A stretch of DNA of 64,000 nt from Kroppenstedtia sanguinis (lineage in GTDB: Bacteria; Bacillota; Bacilli; Thermoactinomycetales; DSM-45169). Under the pieces are notes generated by a model. It did no database searches. It had not been told where the DNA came from and saw only the letters and a program-made list of their open reading frames with translations. A program made the translations under genes and the position numbers. This document shows positions 9,185-18,463 of the stretch, in pieces (positions within the stretch are counted from its first letter, which is position 1; the number at the start of each line of letters is the position of its first letter). The stretch lies in the NCBI RefSeq assembly GCF_050433445.1, contig NZ_JBNPXF010000001.1, forward strand, positions 62,001-126,000, written 5' to 3'.

Positions 9185-9272
9185 TCGAAGCGTTGTGATT
9201 TACTGTGCGCGTGGGGAACGAAGGGCACGACGGGTGTCCTGTAGCTAGGACGACTTTTTCACAACGCTTCGA
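9185..9272 (+). repeat. Family A dispersed repeat, copy A3 (short form, perfect inverted ends)
   Basis: Only ~88 bp, but it has the cleanest ends of the family: TCGAAGCGTTGTGA at the left and TCACAACGCTTCGA at the right, a perfect 14-bp terminal inverted repeat. The middle keeps GTGGGGAACGAAGGGCACGA and CTGTAGCTAGGACGACTTTTTC. The left half of the usual core is missing. It lies in the divergent mnmH-addB gap (9062-9386), where no gene is seen. Confidence 0.8.
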
Positions 9273-9386
9273 GGCTTTATCCCTGGCGAAACCTTGTGCT
9301 TGAGGGTGGATCGGAGCAGGGGGTGAACACGATCTCCCCACTTGAAAAAGGACGAATCCACACGTCTGCCAATGGAGGTGACACCG

Positions 9387-12300
9387 ATGACCGGTGAAGT
9401 GGTTTTGCATCCAGTCTCCCAGGCGATCCGGGGAGTAGGGTTGACCCATCTGCCGCGGGGACAGGGCAGGACGGTCTACCTAGTCCCAGGTTCCGCCGCG
9501 GTGCGAGATTATCGGAGGCGGATCTATGAGCAACAAATTCCGGAAGAGCAGGTGACTGTGCAAAGCTTTGATTCCTTTGTCATGGGGCTGCTACCAGGGC
9601 GGTCGGCTCGGTTCATGACACCGGTGGAACAGGAGTTGCTGGTGCAACAGGCGGTATCCCGTGTCATGGAAGAAGGAGGATTCAGCTATTTCCGGCGGAT
9701 GGAGGAACGTCCCGGCTGGCTGAAATGGATGGAAGTGACTATCGGTGAGTTGAAGCGGGCGGGGGTTCGTCCGGCCCGTCTTCGTCAGCTGTGGGGGGAT
9801 CATGCAGAGAAAAAGTACAGGGAGATGGTCAGGATCTATGCAGTCTATCAGGAACTGCTCTGTGAATTTAGTCTGCTGGATCATGAAGAACCTTTCCTGA
9901 TCGCCATGGAACGGATACGCAAAGGAGAATGCCGATTGCCCGAAGGAGTGGTGGCAGAACACTTTGTGGATCTTTCTCACCTACAGGAACAGCTTCTGGT
10001 GCAATTGGTCAGTGTGGGGGTGCCGGTCTCCTTCCATCTGGGATGGGACGATCGTCGTCCCCGGCTTTTTTCGGAGACGCGACGGTTGGCGGAGCGGATG
10101 TCTCGGCGGGGCTTTCACATCCGAAGGCGGTCTTCCCTTCCTCCAGTAACAGGGAAAACAGAAGCTCTGCTCCGGTTGGAGGCGGAAGCTTTTCATCCTT
10201 CTCCGAAGACGGGGACGGGAAAAGGGAACGTGGAGGTGCTGTCTGCGTCAGGGGAAGCTCACGAGGTGGAAGTGGTGGTGGCCAGAGTGAAACAGTGGCT
10301 TCTCAAATCCGGGGCGGCTCTCTCCGATGTGGCACTGGTGACCCATCAGGCCGAGGAATATCATCCGCTGTTGTTCACTGCCTTGAAAAAGGCGGGAATC
10401 CCCTGTGACCGGCCGGAAACGATGCCTCTGAGCCAGCATCCTCTGATGGGGCTGGTCCGGTCGGTTTTGGCTCTGGGAATGGGAAGAGAAGAGCTGCGTC
10501 CCGGTCTGTTGGATCATCCCTGCCTGCCTTGGATCACGGATGAGGAGGAAGGGGGGATCTGGAGGGAAATTTTGCGAGAGATGGGCTACCCACAAAACCT
10601 TGTCGCTCTCCAACAAGGGCTGGCCCGGATCCAGCCGGAACACTACGGCTGTACGAAAGGTTCTCTAGCCCGTCTGCAAAGTTTATACCGCTGGTTGGAG
10701 GCGGTCCCGACAGAGCGGAGTTGGAGAGAGTGGGTGGTGTGGATGATGGACTGGCTTCGCCCCTTGGACCCCCGGCCCCGGTCCAGGCAGGTGGCAGGGG
10801 ACCCGAAGAGAATGGAGCTCTGGGCTGTTGAAGTGAAAGCATGGAAAAGCTTGTGTTCCATCGCAGAAGAGTGGGCAGCAGTGTTCACAGAAAGCCACCT
10901 AGGGGAAAAGGAGTGTCATCTGGCCACCTTCGCCTCCGTTCTAGAACAGGCGGCACGGGGGATCCAAGTGGTGAAGCGTCCCGCCCGTCGGGGTGGGATC
11001 CGTCTGCTGGAACCCAACCACATCCGGGGCGACCGTTATCGGGCAGTCTTTATGCTGGGATGTACAGAAGGGAAATGGCCCCGCTTTTTCCGGGAGGACT
11101 GGCTCATCCCGGATCGGGAGCGGCTTCGTCTGAGAAAGGAAGGGGTATTCCTTCATTTGGCGGAGGAATTGAGAGAGCAACAGCTCCTTCCCTTTTTCCT
11201 GTGTGCGACGGCGGCGACGGAAAAATTGGTCTTCTCCTATTCTTCGGCCTCTGCAGAGGGCAAGAGACAACTCGCCTCCCCTTATCTGCAGGAATTGTTG
11301 CAGGTGTTTGGAAAAGAGGGAGTGCAAAGGTGGGACAGGGGGATCGGAGACCGGCTTCCTCTGCTTAGAGAGGATTGTACTTTTCTGTCACGGGGTGCCG
11401 AATGGGCTGTCGCGACCCTTGCCCTCGGATCGGAATCTGACGCGGGGGCAAAAAGGATTTTACATCGCTTGCACGAAGATCATCCCGCCTGGTTTAACAC
11501 CCTCTCCGCCCGGATCCAGGCGGAAGAGAAACGGAGGAGCGAAGGTTTGACCCCCTTTGATGGAGTGCTCCCTTCTTCTTCTCTGACCTCCAGCTTGGGA
11601 GCGAAACTGCGGGAGAGAGTTTGGAGCGCCTCGGTGCTCCATGAGGTGGCTCGTTGCCGTTTTCATTTCTTTGCCGGACGGATTCTGGGCGCACAACCCC
11701 AGGATGTGGGGGAGGATCCCTTGTCGCCGTTGGAAAGAGGGGAGCTGATGCATCAAATTCTTTGCCGGTTTTGGGACCGTTATCGTGAACAGCTACCGAC
11801 TGTTTCTGGTGCAGAGAGTGCCCGGGAACATCTGATCGCGGTGACGGAATCGATTTTCTCCGAGTTTGTCCAAGCCAAAGGAGAGATCCGCGAACCTGCG
11901 TTGCTGAGGGTGGAGCAGAAACGACTAGAAGGTTTGCTCCTGTCTATTCTCGATCATGATCTGGCCTGGCGAGAGGGTGTCGGCGGGGAGGTCCGTCCCC
12001 GTTATCTGGAGCTTTCCTTCGGATTGACCAAAAATCCGGTATGGGTGGACCGGCGGGAGATGGATCCTGCCAGCAGGGAAGAGGTTGCAGAGATCCCCCT
12101 GGGGGAAGGTCGCTTCCTGCGTCTGCGGGGGAAGGTGGACCGGGTGGATCAGGATGAAGAAGGCTACTATATGGTCTATGATTACAAATCCGGATCTGCT
12201 CCCGATTTGAAGGAAGTGTTGCAAGGGATCCATCTGCAACTCCCACTCTATCTATGGGTCCTTCAGGAAACCTTCGGCTTGGATCCTGGGAAGGCGGTGG

Positions 12301-12623
12301 GAGCCGCCTATTTCACTCCGGGAACCCGGAAGGGGAAGTCTCCAGGGGATCACCGCAACCGGGGAATCTGGCGCAAAGAAGAGGCCAGCCGGGCGGGGAT
12401 CAGCTCTCGGATCAAGGGGTTGCTGGAGACAGGTATCTGGGAAGAAAGGCTGGAGGAGATTCGCAATGCATTGGCAAAACAATTGGAGCGATTGGAACAG
12501 GGGGATTTTGCTGTGGATCCCGCTGGTGGAAGCTGTCCGGCCCATTGTCCCCATCGAGGGGTCTGCCGGGTGGATGAACAACGGCTAGCTTGGAAAAATG
12601 GTCCAGGGAGGGAACGGAGTTGA
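9387..12623 (+). CDS. addB: AddB subunit of the AddAB helicase-nuclease
   Basis: Partner of AddA in end resection of double-strand breaks and Chi-dependent loading of RecA. The C-terminal nuclease domain is clear: VDRVDQDEEGYYMVYDYKSG with Asp932 and Lys934, then the QxxxY-like LQLPLYLW. The four cysteines expected to hold a 4Fe-4S cluster are Cys757 (ARCRFHF) and Cys1050, 1054 and 1060 (CPAHCPHRGVC). At 1078 residues it is near the usual ~1,160. The N-terminus lacks the GRSGSGKT-type Walker A seen in B. subtilis AddB. ATG 9387 follows GGAGGTG (9374-9380) at 6 nt; an upstream in-frame start at 9342 has no such site. It overlaps addA by four bases. Confidence 0.93.
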   Translation: MTGEVVLHPVSQAIRGVGLTHLPRGQGRTVYLVPGSAAVRDYRRRIYEQQIPEEQVTVQSFDSFVMGLLPGRSARFMTPVEQELLVQQAVSRVMEEGGFSYFRRMEERPGWLKWMEVTIGELKRAGVRPARLRQLWGDHAEKKYREMVRIYAVYQELLCEFSLLDHEEPFLIAMERIRKGECRLPEGVVAEHFVDLSHLQEQLLVQLVSVGVPVSFHLGWDDRRPRLFSETRRLAERMSRRGFHIRRRSSLPPVTGKTEALLRLEAEAFHPSPKTGTGKGNVEVLSASGEAHEVEVVVARVKQWLLKSGAALSDVALVTHQAEEYHPLLFTALKKAGIPCDRPETMPLSQHPLMGLVRSVLALGMGREELRPGLLDHPCLPWITDEEEGGIWREILREMGYPQNLVALQQGLARIQPEHYGCTKGSLARLQSLYRWLEAVPTERSWREWVVWMMDWLRPLDPRPRSRQVAGDPKRMELWAVEVKAWKSLCSIAEEWAAVFTESHLGEKECHLATFASVLEQAARGIQVVKRPARRGGIRLLEPNHIRGDRYRAVFMLGCTEGKWPRFFREDWLIPDRERLRLRKEGVFLHLAEELREQQLLPFFLCATAATEKLVFSYSSASAEGKRQLASPYLQELLQVFGKEGVQRWDRGIGDRLPLLREDCTFLSRGAEWAVATLALGSESDAGAKRILHRLHEDHPAWFNTLSARIQAEEKRRSEGLTPFDGVLPSSSLTSSLGAKLRERVWSASVLHEVARCRFHFFAGRILGAQPQDVGEDPLSPLERGELMHQILCRFWDRYREQLPTVSGAESAREHLIAVTESIFSEFVQAKGEIREPALLRVEQKRLEGLLLSILDHDLAWREGVGGEVRPRYLELSFGLTKNPVWVDRREMDPASREEVAEIPLGEGRFLRLRGKVDRVDQDEEGYYMVYDYKSGSAPDLKEVLQGIHLQLPLYLWVLQETFGLDPGKAVGAAYFTPGTRKGKSPGDHRNRGIWRKEEASRAGISSRIKGLLETGIWEERLEEIRNALAKQLERLEQGDFAVDPAGGSCPAHCPHRGVCRVDEQRLAWKNGPGRERS

Positions 12624-15600
12624 GCACTCCCTTTTCAATGACAGCGGAACAACATCAAGCGATCCATTCCCTGGATCAGGATTGCATCGTATCCGCCGGA
12701 GCCGGTTCCGGGAAAACGCGGGTGTTGGTGGAACGGTATCTCGCGATTCTCGACCGGCATCGCTCAGAACCGGAGTGTGTAGACTGGATTGTCGCGATCA
12801 CCTTTACGGAAAAGGCGGCGACGGAGATGAAAGACCGCATCCGGTTGGGCATTCGGCAGCGGATGGAGGCAGCCCAGATCCGGGAGGATTCGGAAGAGGC
12901 GGCTGGTTGGTATCGATTTTTGGTTTCAGCTGAACGGATCCGCGTCTCCACTATCCATTCCTTCTGCACGACACTGTTGCGTGAGCACCCGGTGGAGGCG
13001 GATGTGGATCCCGCCTTCGGAGTCTTGGATGAACGGGAGGCGGCGCTTTTGCTTCGGGAAGCGGTGGCAGAAAGGCTCGTCTCCGCTGTGAAGGCGATGG
13101 AGGGGAACGCTCCTGCATCCCTGGCAACCCTATGGGGCCTATCTGGATTGCGAACCCGTTTCTCTTCCATCTATACGGAGATGGCGGGCAACGGTTGGGA
13201 TCCGGCCACCCTGTCAGACCGGACTTTTCAGCATTTTTCCGCCACAGTGGAGCAGTTGCAAAGGGAGTTTCCGAAGGCGCTGGCAGAGGTGAAGAGGTCG
13301 GGAGAGGCTCTCCAGCAAGTGAAGGGCGGGAAAAAAGCGACGGATTTCCAAAGGGAATGGTCCCGCTTCGCAGTCGGCTTGGAGGGAGAAGCGACAGCGA
13401 TGGAGGTGCTTCCGCTACTGGAGGAAATCTCGGGCCTGCTCGGGGGCAATTGGGGACGGAAGGAGGAAGTGATCCTTCCCCGCGATCAGATGAAAGAGGC
13501 GGTGTCACGAGCTTGGCAAATCGCTGGCAGTCTTGCTTTCTCCTTGGAAGAAGAGTCTATCCTCCGCTGGGTGATCCAGGTGATGGAAGAGGTAGATGCC
13601 AAGTACAAGGGAAAAAAAGAAGAGCGGAATCGCCTGGATTTTGATGAGCTTCAATTCCGTGCGGTCACCCTCCTGCGGGAACATCCCCGGATTTGCCGGG
13701 AAGTCCGCTCCCGGATCCGTTATCTGATGGTGGATGAATATCAAGATACCAATGAGGCGCAGAAACAGCTGATCGACCTCCTCCGTCTTGGACCGGAGGG
13801 GGAGAGGATCCCGGGAAAACTGTTCGTTGTCGGTGACCCGAAACAGTCGATCTATCGCTTCCGCGGAGCTGAAGTGGCAGTATTTGGTCGCACCCGAGAT
13901 GAGATTTTACAATCCGGTGGGAAAGAAGTCGCTCTGGTGGACAATTTCCGCTCTGATGGCGCTCTGGTGGAGTTTATCAACGGGCTTTTCAGCAAGTTGA
14001 TGACTGGAGCACCAGGGGAAGCCAATCACTATCCACCTGCTCGCGCCAGCCGCCCCGTCGGTGACGGACCTCGGGTAGAATTTTTGGCGGTGGAGGTTGC
14101 CAAGAGCGACCCGCGAAAAGTGGAGGCTGCCGCGATCGCCCGACGGATTTGCGAATTGGCGGAGGAGGGGATTCCCTATGGGGGGATAGCCGTTTTGTTT
14201 CAGGCGATGACCCATGTGAAAGGGATGGAGGAGGCCCTGATCCAGGAAGGGATCCCCTGTCATGTGGTGGGAGGAAGCGGCTTTTTTGCACAACAGGAGA
14301 TTTTAGATATGCTCCATTTGATGCGCGTCCTGGAAGATCCGACAGATACGCTGGCGATGGTGGGGGTTCTCCGCTCCCCTTTTTGTGGGGTGTCCGATGA
14401 GACTCTGCTTCGCCTCGCCCAAGAGGAAAGGTGGGTCCTGCACCGGGAGGACTGGATGAAACGGGAAGGGCTTCCCCTGGAAGAAAGCCGGAAACTGGAA
14501 CTCTTTCTGCATCAGTTGGAGCGATCTCGGCGCATCAAAGGCCAGGTTCCTGTGGCGGATCTGTTGTCCGATTTTCTGGAGCAAAGTGGATACATCCATG
14601 TGATCTGGTCGACGCCCCAGGGAAAACAGGCTCGAGCCAATCTGGACAAGTTTTTGCTATTGTTGCGACAGTGGAAGGATGTGGAGGCTACCTCCTTGCG
14701 ATCGATCCTGGAAAAGGTGGAACGACTGACCGAAATAGGGGACCGGGAAACCGAGGCGTCGGTGGAAGTGGAAGGTGGGAATAGTGTCCGACTGATGAGT
14801 ATTCATCAGTCCAAAGGGTTGGAATTTCCAGTTGTCTTTATACCAGATCTTTCCCGGAAACCCCTCATCGATATTCCGGACTTGAAGTTGGACCGGGAGG
14901 CGGGATTGGTGGCTCGGTTGGTGGATGAGACAGGGGAAAAAAGAGATCCCTTTCGCTGGCAACAGGTGATGGAAAGAGAGCAGGCACGGTCGCGGGAGGA
15001 ATGGGTTCGGCTCTTCTATGTGGCGACGACTCGAGCGGAACAGCGCTTGATCTTGAGTGGGATCCCCGAGGAACACAAAGGGGTGCAAAAAGGAGAAGAA
15101 CCTCTAACGGCCAACACCTGGTCCAAATGGTTGGATGGGGTGCTAGGTTTCCACCGGATTGACTGGGAGCGTGGGATCTGGAACCTGGCTGATGAAAATG
15201 CCGAGGTGGCCGTCCGACTATGTGGGGACAGCCAGTTCAAAGAGAGGGATAAATCTTCTCCACTCCTCGAGGATCTGACTGAGGATTCGCCTTCACAGTC
15301 CCCTTCGTTTGTGGAGCAGATGCTTCTCCCCCGGGGATTTACGGACCGGGATCGGCTGGAGGTGAGTGTTACCGATCTGGTTACACTTATCGGCTGTCCA
15401 CGTCGTTATTATTTTGAACAGGTGGCTGGAATGCCCGCTATGGAAGAGAGGGAGCCTTTTTCCTCTGGGAGTTCGGAGGGAGGGGCGGAAGGCTTGGTTC
15501 TGGATCCTCGGATCAAAGGTCAGATCGTGCACCGATTACTGGAAAAGTGTAACGAATCCCTTGCTGATGGAGAAGATTGGAAACTGCGGTGCTTGGAAGT

Positions 15601-16144
15601 GTTGGAAGAGTGGCGAGTTCCTGGGGAATGGCAATCCCGGGCTTGGGAGGAAATTCGGCCCTTGTTGGTATCCTACCTGAACAGTCGCTTTTATCTGGAG
15701 CAAGGGCGACAGGCCGGACTGAAAAATGAATGTCGCTTTATCCGGCGTTCTGACGGGCTGGAGGTGGAAGGGGTGCTAGACCGGATTCATTGCACCCCGG
15801 ATGGAGTATGGGAGTTGGTAGATTATAAAACCAACGATATTTCGGAAGAGAGAGTGGAAGAGGTGGCTCAGGAGTATCTGCCCCAGCTACAACTCTATGC
15901 TCTGGCCGCCCGGGAAGAGTGGGGAATCCAAGCCGGACGGGCGATTCTCTTTTTCCTGAAACCCAACCGGTGTGTGGAATATCAGACGGACCCGGAGTGG
16001 ATGGAGCAGGCGGAGAAGACATTGCGAGAAGCTGCTTATCTGTTGCAACAAGGACAAGAGATGCAAGATTTCCCACTTCGCCCGGGAAGACGATGCAGCT
16101 ACTGCGATTTCCGCAATATTTGCGAGGGAGGGGCGGGGTTGTAA
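12620..16144 (+). CDS. addA: AddA subunit of the AddAB helicase-nuclease
   Basis: UvrD-like 3'-5' helicase fused to a RecB-type nuclease, 1174 residues. Helicase motifs in order: Walker A AGAGSGKT (26-33), VAITFTEKAA, LMVDEYQDTN, VVGDPKQSIYRFRG, VDNFRS, MSIHQSKGLEFPVVF and YVATTRAEQRL. The nuclease centre is VDYKTND (Asp1068, Lys1070). Cys926 (IGCPRRYY) and Cys1159, 1162 and 1168 (CSYCDFRNIC) form the C-Xn-C-X2-C-X5-C pattern of Fe-S nucleases, which B. subtilis AddA lacks as far as I recall. The start is TTG 12620: GGGAGGGA at 12606-12613 sits 6 nt before it, and TTGA overlaps the addB stop, implying coupled translation. Confidence 0.95.
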   Translation: MSTPFSMTAEQHQAIHSLDQDCIVSAGAGSGKTRVLVERYLAILDRHRSEPECVDWIVAITFTEKAATEMKDRIRLGIRQRMEAAQIREDSEEAAGWYRFLVSAERIRVSTIHSFCTTLLREHPVEADVDPAFGVLDEREAALLLREAVAERLVSAVKAMEGNAPASLATLWGLSGLRTRFSSIYTEMAGNGWDPATLSDRTFQHFSATVEQLQREFPKALAEVKRSGEALQQVKGGKKATDFQREWSRFAVGLEGEATAMEVLPLLEEISGLLGGNWGRKEEVILPRDQMKEAVSRAWQIAGSLAFSLEEESILRWVIQVMEEVDAKYKGKKEERNRLDFDELQFRAVTLLREHPRICREVRSRIRYLMVDEYQDTNEAQKQLIDLLRLGPEGERIPGKLFVVGDPKQSIYRFRGAEVAVFGRTRDEILQSGGKEVALVDNFRSDGALVEFINGLFSKLMTGAPGEANHYPPARASRPVGDGPRVEFLAVEVAKSDPRKVEAAAIARRICELAEEGIPYGGIAVLFQAMTHVKGMEEALIQEGIPCHVVGGSGFFAQQEILDMLHLMRVLEDPTDTLAMVGVLRSPFCGVSDETLLRLAQEERWVLHREDWMKREGLPLEESRKLELFLHQLERSRRIKGQVPVADLLSDFLEQSGYIHVIWSTPQGKQARANLDKFLLLLRQWKDVEATSLRSILEKVERLTEIGDRETEASVEVEGGNSVRLMSIHQSKGLEFPVVFIPDLSRKPLIDIPDLKLDREAGLVARLVDETGEKRDPFRWQQVMEREQARSREEWVRLFYVATTRAEQRLILSGIPEEHKGVQKGEEPLTANTWSKWLDGVLGFHRIDWERGIWNLADENAEVAVRLCGDSQFKERDKSSPLLEDLTEDSPSQSPSFVEQMLLPRGFTDRDRLEVSVTDLVTLIGCPRRYYFEQVAGMPAMEEREPFSSGSSEGGAEGLVLDPRIKGQIVHRLLEKCNESLADGEDWKLRCLEVLEEWRVPGEWQSRAWEEIRPLLVSYLNSRFYLEQGRQAGLKNECRFIRRSDGLEVEGVLDRIHCTPDGVWELVDYKTNDISEERVEEVAQEYLPQLQLYALAAREEWGIQAGRAILFFLKPNRCVEYQTDPEWMEQAEKTLREAAYLLQQGQEMQDFPLRPGRRCSYCDFRNICEGGAGL

Positions 16145-16220
16145 ACTTTTCCACTTCCCTAGAAACTTCTGTGGTATGATAGGATCATCTTCGCCATTAA
16201 AATCCATGGGAAACGACAGC

Positions 16221-16240
16221 GGCCCGGGAGGGCCTTTTTT
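16221..16240 (+). terminator. Intrinsic terminator or attenuator between addA and the PBP gene
   Basis: GGCCC / GGGCC with a four-base loop followed by six T, 76 bp after the addA stop and just before the SD of the penicillin-binding protein gene. A possible -10 (TATGAT, 16175-16180) lies upstream, so it could also act as a leader attenuator. Confidence 0.6.
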
Positions 16241-16256
16241 GAAGGAGTCGTCTGAG

Positions 16257-18353
16257 ATGAAGACACAAACGAAAAATTCCTTGAAAGATGTGGTTGCCGG
16301 CTGGTGGCGAATAGCATGGGTCCGAAAAACGGTCTGGACCCTGACTGCACTGATTTTAATCTCTATCATCACTTTTAATGTGTTGGTTGGAACTCAGGAT
16401 GTCAGCGCGATGGATCGAGCAGCCCCCCAACCGACGGTGATCATCGATCAAAACGGAAAAGTGGCCAGCAGGATCTCCGCATCCAAAACCGAGGCAGTGG
16501 GGAGAAAAGAGATTCCCACCCATATGATTCAAGCGGTGGTGGCCATCGAGGATCATCGTTTTTACAACCATTCCGGTGTGGACTACTGGGGTTCCATCCG
16601 GGCTGCTGTCTCCAACTTGCGGGCGGGCCACACGGTACAGGGGGGGAGCACCCTGACACAACAATTGGCTAAAAATGTGTTCCTCACCCATGAGCGTACT
16701 TACAAACGAAAAATCAAAGAGGTGCTCTTGGCCAAAAAGATGGAACGCAATTATACCAAAGATGAGATCATGGAAGTGTATCTCAACACCATCTACTTCG
16801 GAGAGGGTGCCTGGGGATTGAAAAAGGCGGCCCGAACCTATTTCGGCAAAGAACCCAAGGATCTGACCGTCGGCGAGTCAGCCCTGTTGGCTGGGATGAT
16901 CCAAGCCCCTTCCGCTTTGTCGCCTTTCAAAAACTTCAACAAAGCGATGACCCGTCGGGATATCGTCCTCTCCAAGATGGAGGCGGAAGGGTTTATCGAT
17001 AAAAAGACGGCACAAAAAGCGAAAGAGACAGACATTGTCCTGGAAGGACAAGATGCCGACGACTACAAAGGACGATATCCTTCCTATGTGGATGCCATCA
17101 TCCAAGAAGCGATCGAACGCTACGATCTGACAGAGAAAGAGGTGCTCTCCGGCGGCCTGCGAATCTATACAGAGTTGGATCCCCGTATGCAACAGGCTGC
17201 AGAGGATGTGTATGCTCGGGATGATCTGTTTCCCCAGGGAAAGGGAGATACTCTGGTACAAAGCGGCAGTGTCTTGGTGGATCCTCAAACAGGAGGGCTC
17301 CGAGCTTTGGTAGGCGGTCGTGGAGACCATGTTTTTCGGGGGTTCAATCGGGCAACCCAGCTGAAGAGACAGCCCGGTTCGTCGATGAAGCCGATCTCGG
17401 TTTATGCTCCCGCTCTCATTCAAGGATATGGTCTGGATGCACGACTGGTGGACGAACCGATCTCCTTCGGGAAGTACGCACCCAAAAATCAAAGTGGACA
17501 GTATTTGGGGGAGGTCACCATGTATGAAGCGGTGATCGATTCTCTCAATGTGCCAGCGGTCTGGTTGTTGGATCAAATCGGAGTAGATAAGGGAATTCGC
17601 TACTCCAAAACTTCAGGGATTCCCTTGACCGATGAAGATCGGCAGTTGGGGCTTGCATTGGGAGGTTTGCAGGAAGGAGCCTCTCCCCTCCAGATGGCTC
17701 AGGCTTATTCCGCCTTTGCCAACAATGGAATTGTAGTGGATGCCCATGCCATTCGGCGGGTGGAGACGGCGGACGGAGAGGTATTGGGAAAATGGTATAA
17801 GAAATCGGTTCGTGTCTCCCAACCCACTGTTTCGCAACACATTACTTATATGCTGCGAGGCGTGGTGCAAGAAGGAACCGGTCGCAAGGCACAAATTCCC
17901 GGTCGACCCACTGCCGGGAAGACGGGGACTACCCAACTGCCTGACGGGCGGGACGGAGCGAAGGATAACTGGTTTGTCGGCTATACCCCAGAGCTGGTGG
18001 GAGCCGTCTGGGTCGGTTATGACAAAACCGATAGCGAACACTTCCTGACCACCTCCAGCGGAAGTACGGCTGCTCCGATCTTTCGGGAACTGATGAGCGG
18101 TGCTCTGCAGGGGCGCCCCGTAAAACAGTTCGATCTATCCGAGGTCAAGTGGAAGACTCCACCCAAAATAGATCGGACACCTCCGGAAGAGGAGAGTAAA
18201 GAGAAGGAAGAAGAGAAGAAGAAAGACGACGAGAAAGGGAACCTGGGGGATGATCTGAAAAAGGGATGGGAACGGGAAAGAGAAAAGATAGAGAATCGAT
18301 GGAAAAAGAAAAAAGAAGAATGGGAAGAGAAATGGAAGGAATGGAGAAACTGA
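16257..18353 (+). CDS. Class A penicillin-binding protein (transglycosylase/transpeptidase)
   Basis: Bifunctional peptidoglycan synthase, 698 residues, anchored by one N-terminal membrane segment (WTLTALILISIITFNVLVG, about residues 27-45). The GT51 glycosyltransferase domain shows VVAIEDHRFYNHSGVD (catalytic Glu98), GGSTLTQQLAKN and EVYLNTIYFGEGAWG. The transpeptidase domain has SSMK (Ser375), DSLN and KTGTTQ (Lys555). The last ~60 residues are almost entirely Lys, Glu, Asp and Trp (from about PPEEESKEKEEEKKK), a charged tail probably helical or disordered. ATG 16257 follows AAGGAGT (16242-16248) by 8 nt; the open frame further upstream lies inside addA. Which B. subtilis paralogue (PonA, PbpF, PbpG) it matches is undecided. 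Confidence 0.93.
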   Translation: MKTQTKNSLKDVVAGWWRIAWVRKTVWTLTALILISIITFNVLVGTQDVSAMDRAAPQPTVIIDQNGKVASRISASKTEAVGRKEIPTHMIQAVVAIEDHRFYNHSGVDYWGSIRAAVSNLRAGHTVQGGSTLTQQLAKNVFLTHERTYKRKIKEVLLAKKMERNYTKDEIMEVYLNTIYFGEGAWGLKKAARTYFGKEPKDLTVGESALLAGMIQAPSALSPFKNFNKAMTRRDIVLSKMEAEGFIDKKTAQKAKETDIVLEGQDADDYKGRYPSYVDAIIQEAIERYDLTEKEVLSGGLRIYTELDPRMQQAAEDVYARDDLFPQGKGDTLVQSGSVLVDPQTGGLRALVGGRGDHVFRGFNRATQLKRQPGSSMKPISVYAPALIQGYGLDARLVDEPISFGKYAPKNQSGQYLGEVTMYEAVIDSLNVPAVWLLDQIGVDKGIRYSKTSGIPLTDEDRQLGLALGGLQEGASPLQMAQAYSAFANNGIVVDAHAIRRVETADGEVLGKWYKKSVRVSQPTVSQHITYMLRGVVQEGTGRKAQIPGRPTAGKTGTTQLPDGRDGAKDNWFVGYTPELVGAVWVGYDKTDSEHFLTTSSGSTAAPIFRELMSGALQGRPVKQFDLSEVKWKTPPKIDRTPPEEESKEKEEEKKKDDEKGNLGDDLKKGWEREREKIENRWKKKKEEWEEKWKEWRN

Positions 18354-18365
18354 ATTCCTGTCAGC

Positions 18366-18407
18366 AAAGGGGGACAACTTGGCCCATCTTCCCAAGTCCC
18401 CCTTTTG
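18366..18407 (+). terminator. Intrinsic terminator after the class A PBP gene
   Basis: AAAGGGGGACAACTTGG pairs with CCAAGTCCCCCTTTT, a long GC-rich stem with an internal AA bulge, ending in a short T-run. Confidence 0.85.
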
Positions 18408-18463
18408 ATTAGGAATGGTTTTTGCTATTCTGGAAAAGACATTGAGAAAAGGGGGGAATCCTC

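Noticed and set aside
15972..16256. Extended N-terminus of the class A PBP reaching into addA
   Set aside because: The 95 extra residues overlap the end of addA, cross a terminator and are not PBP-like; ATG 16257 has a proper ribosome site.
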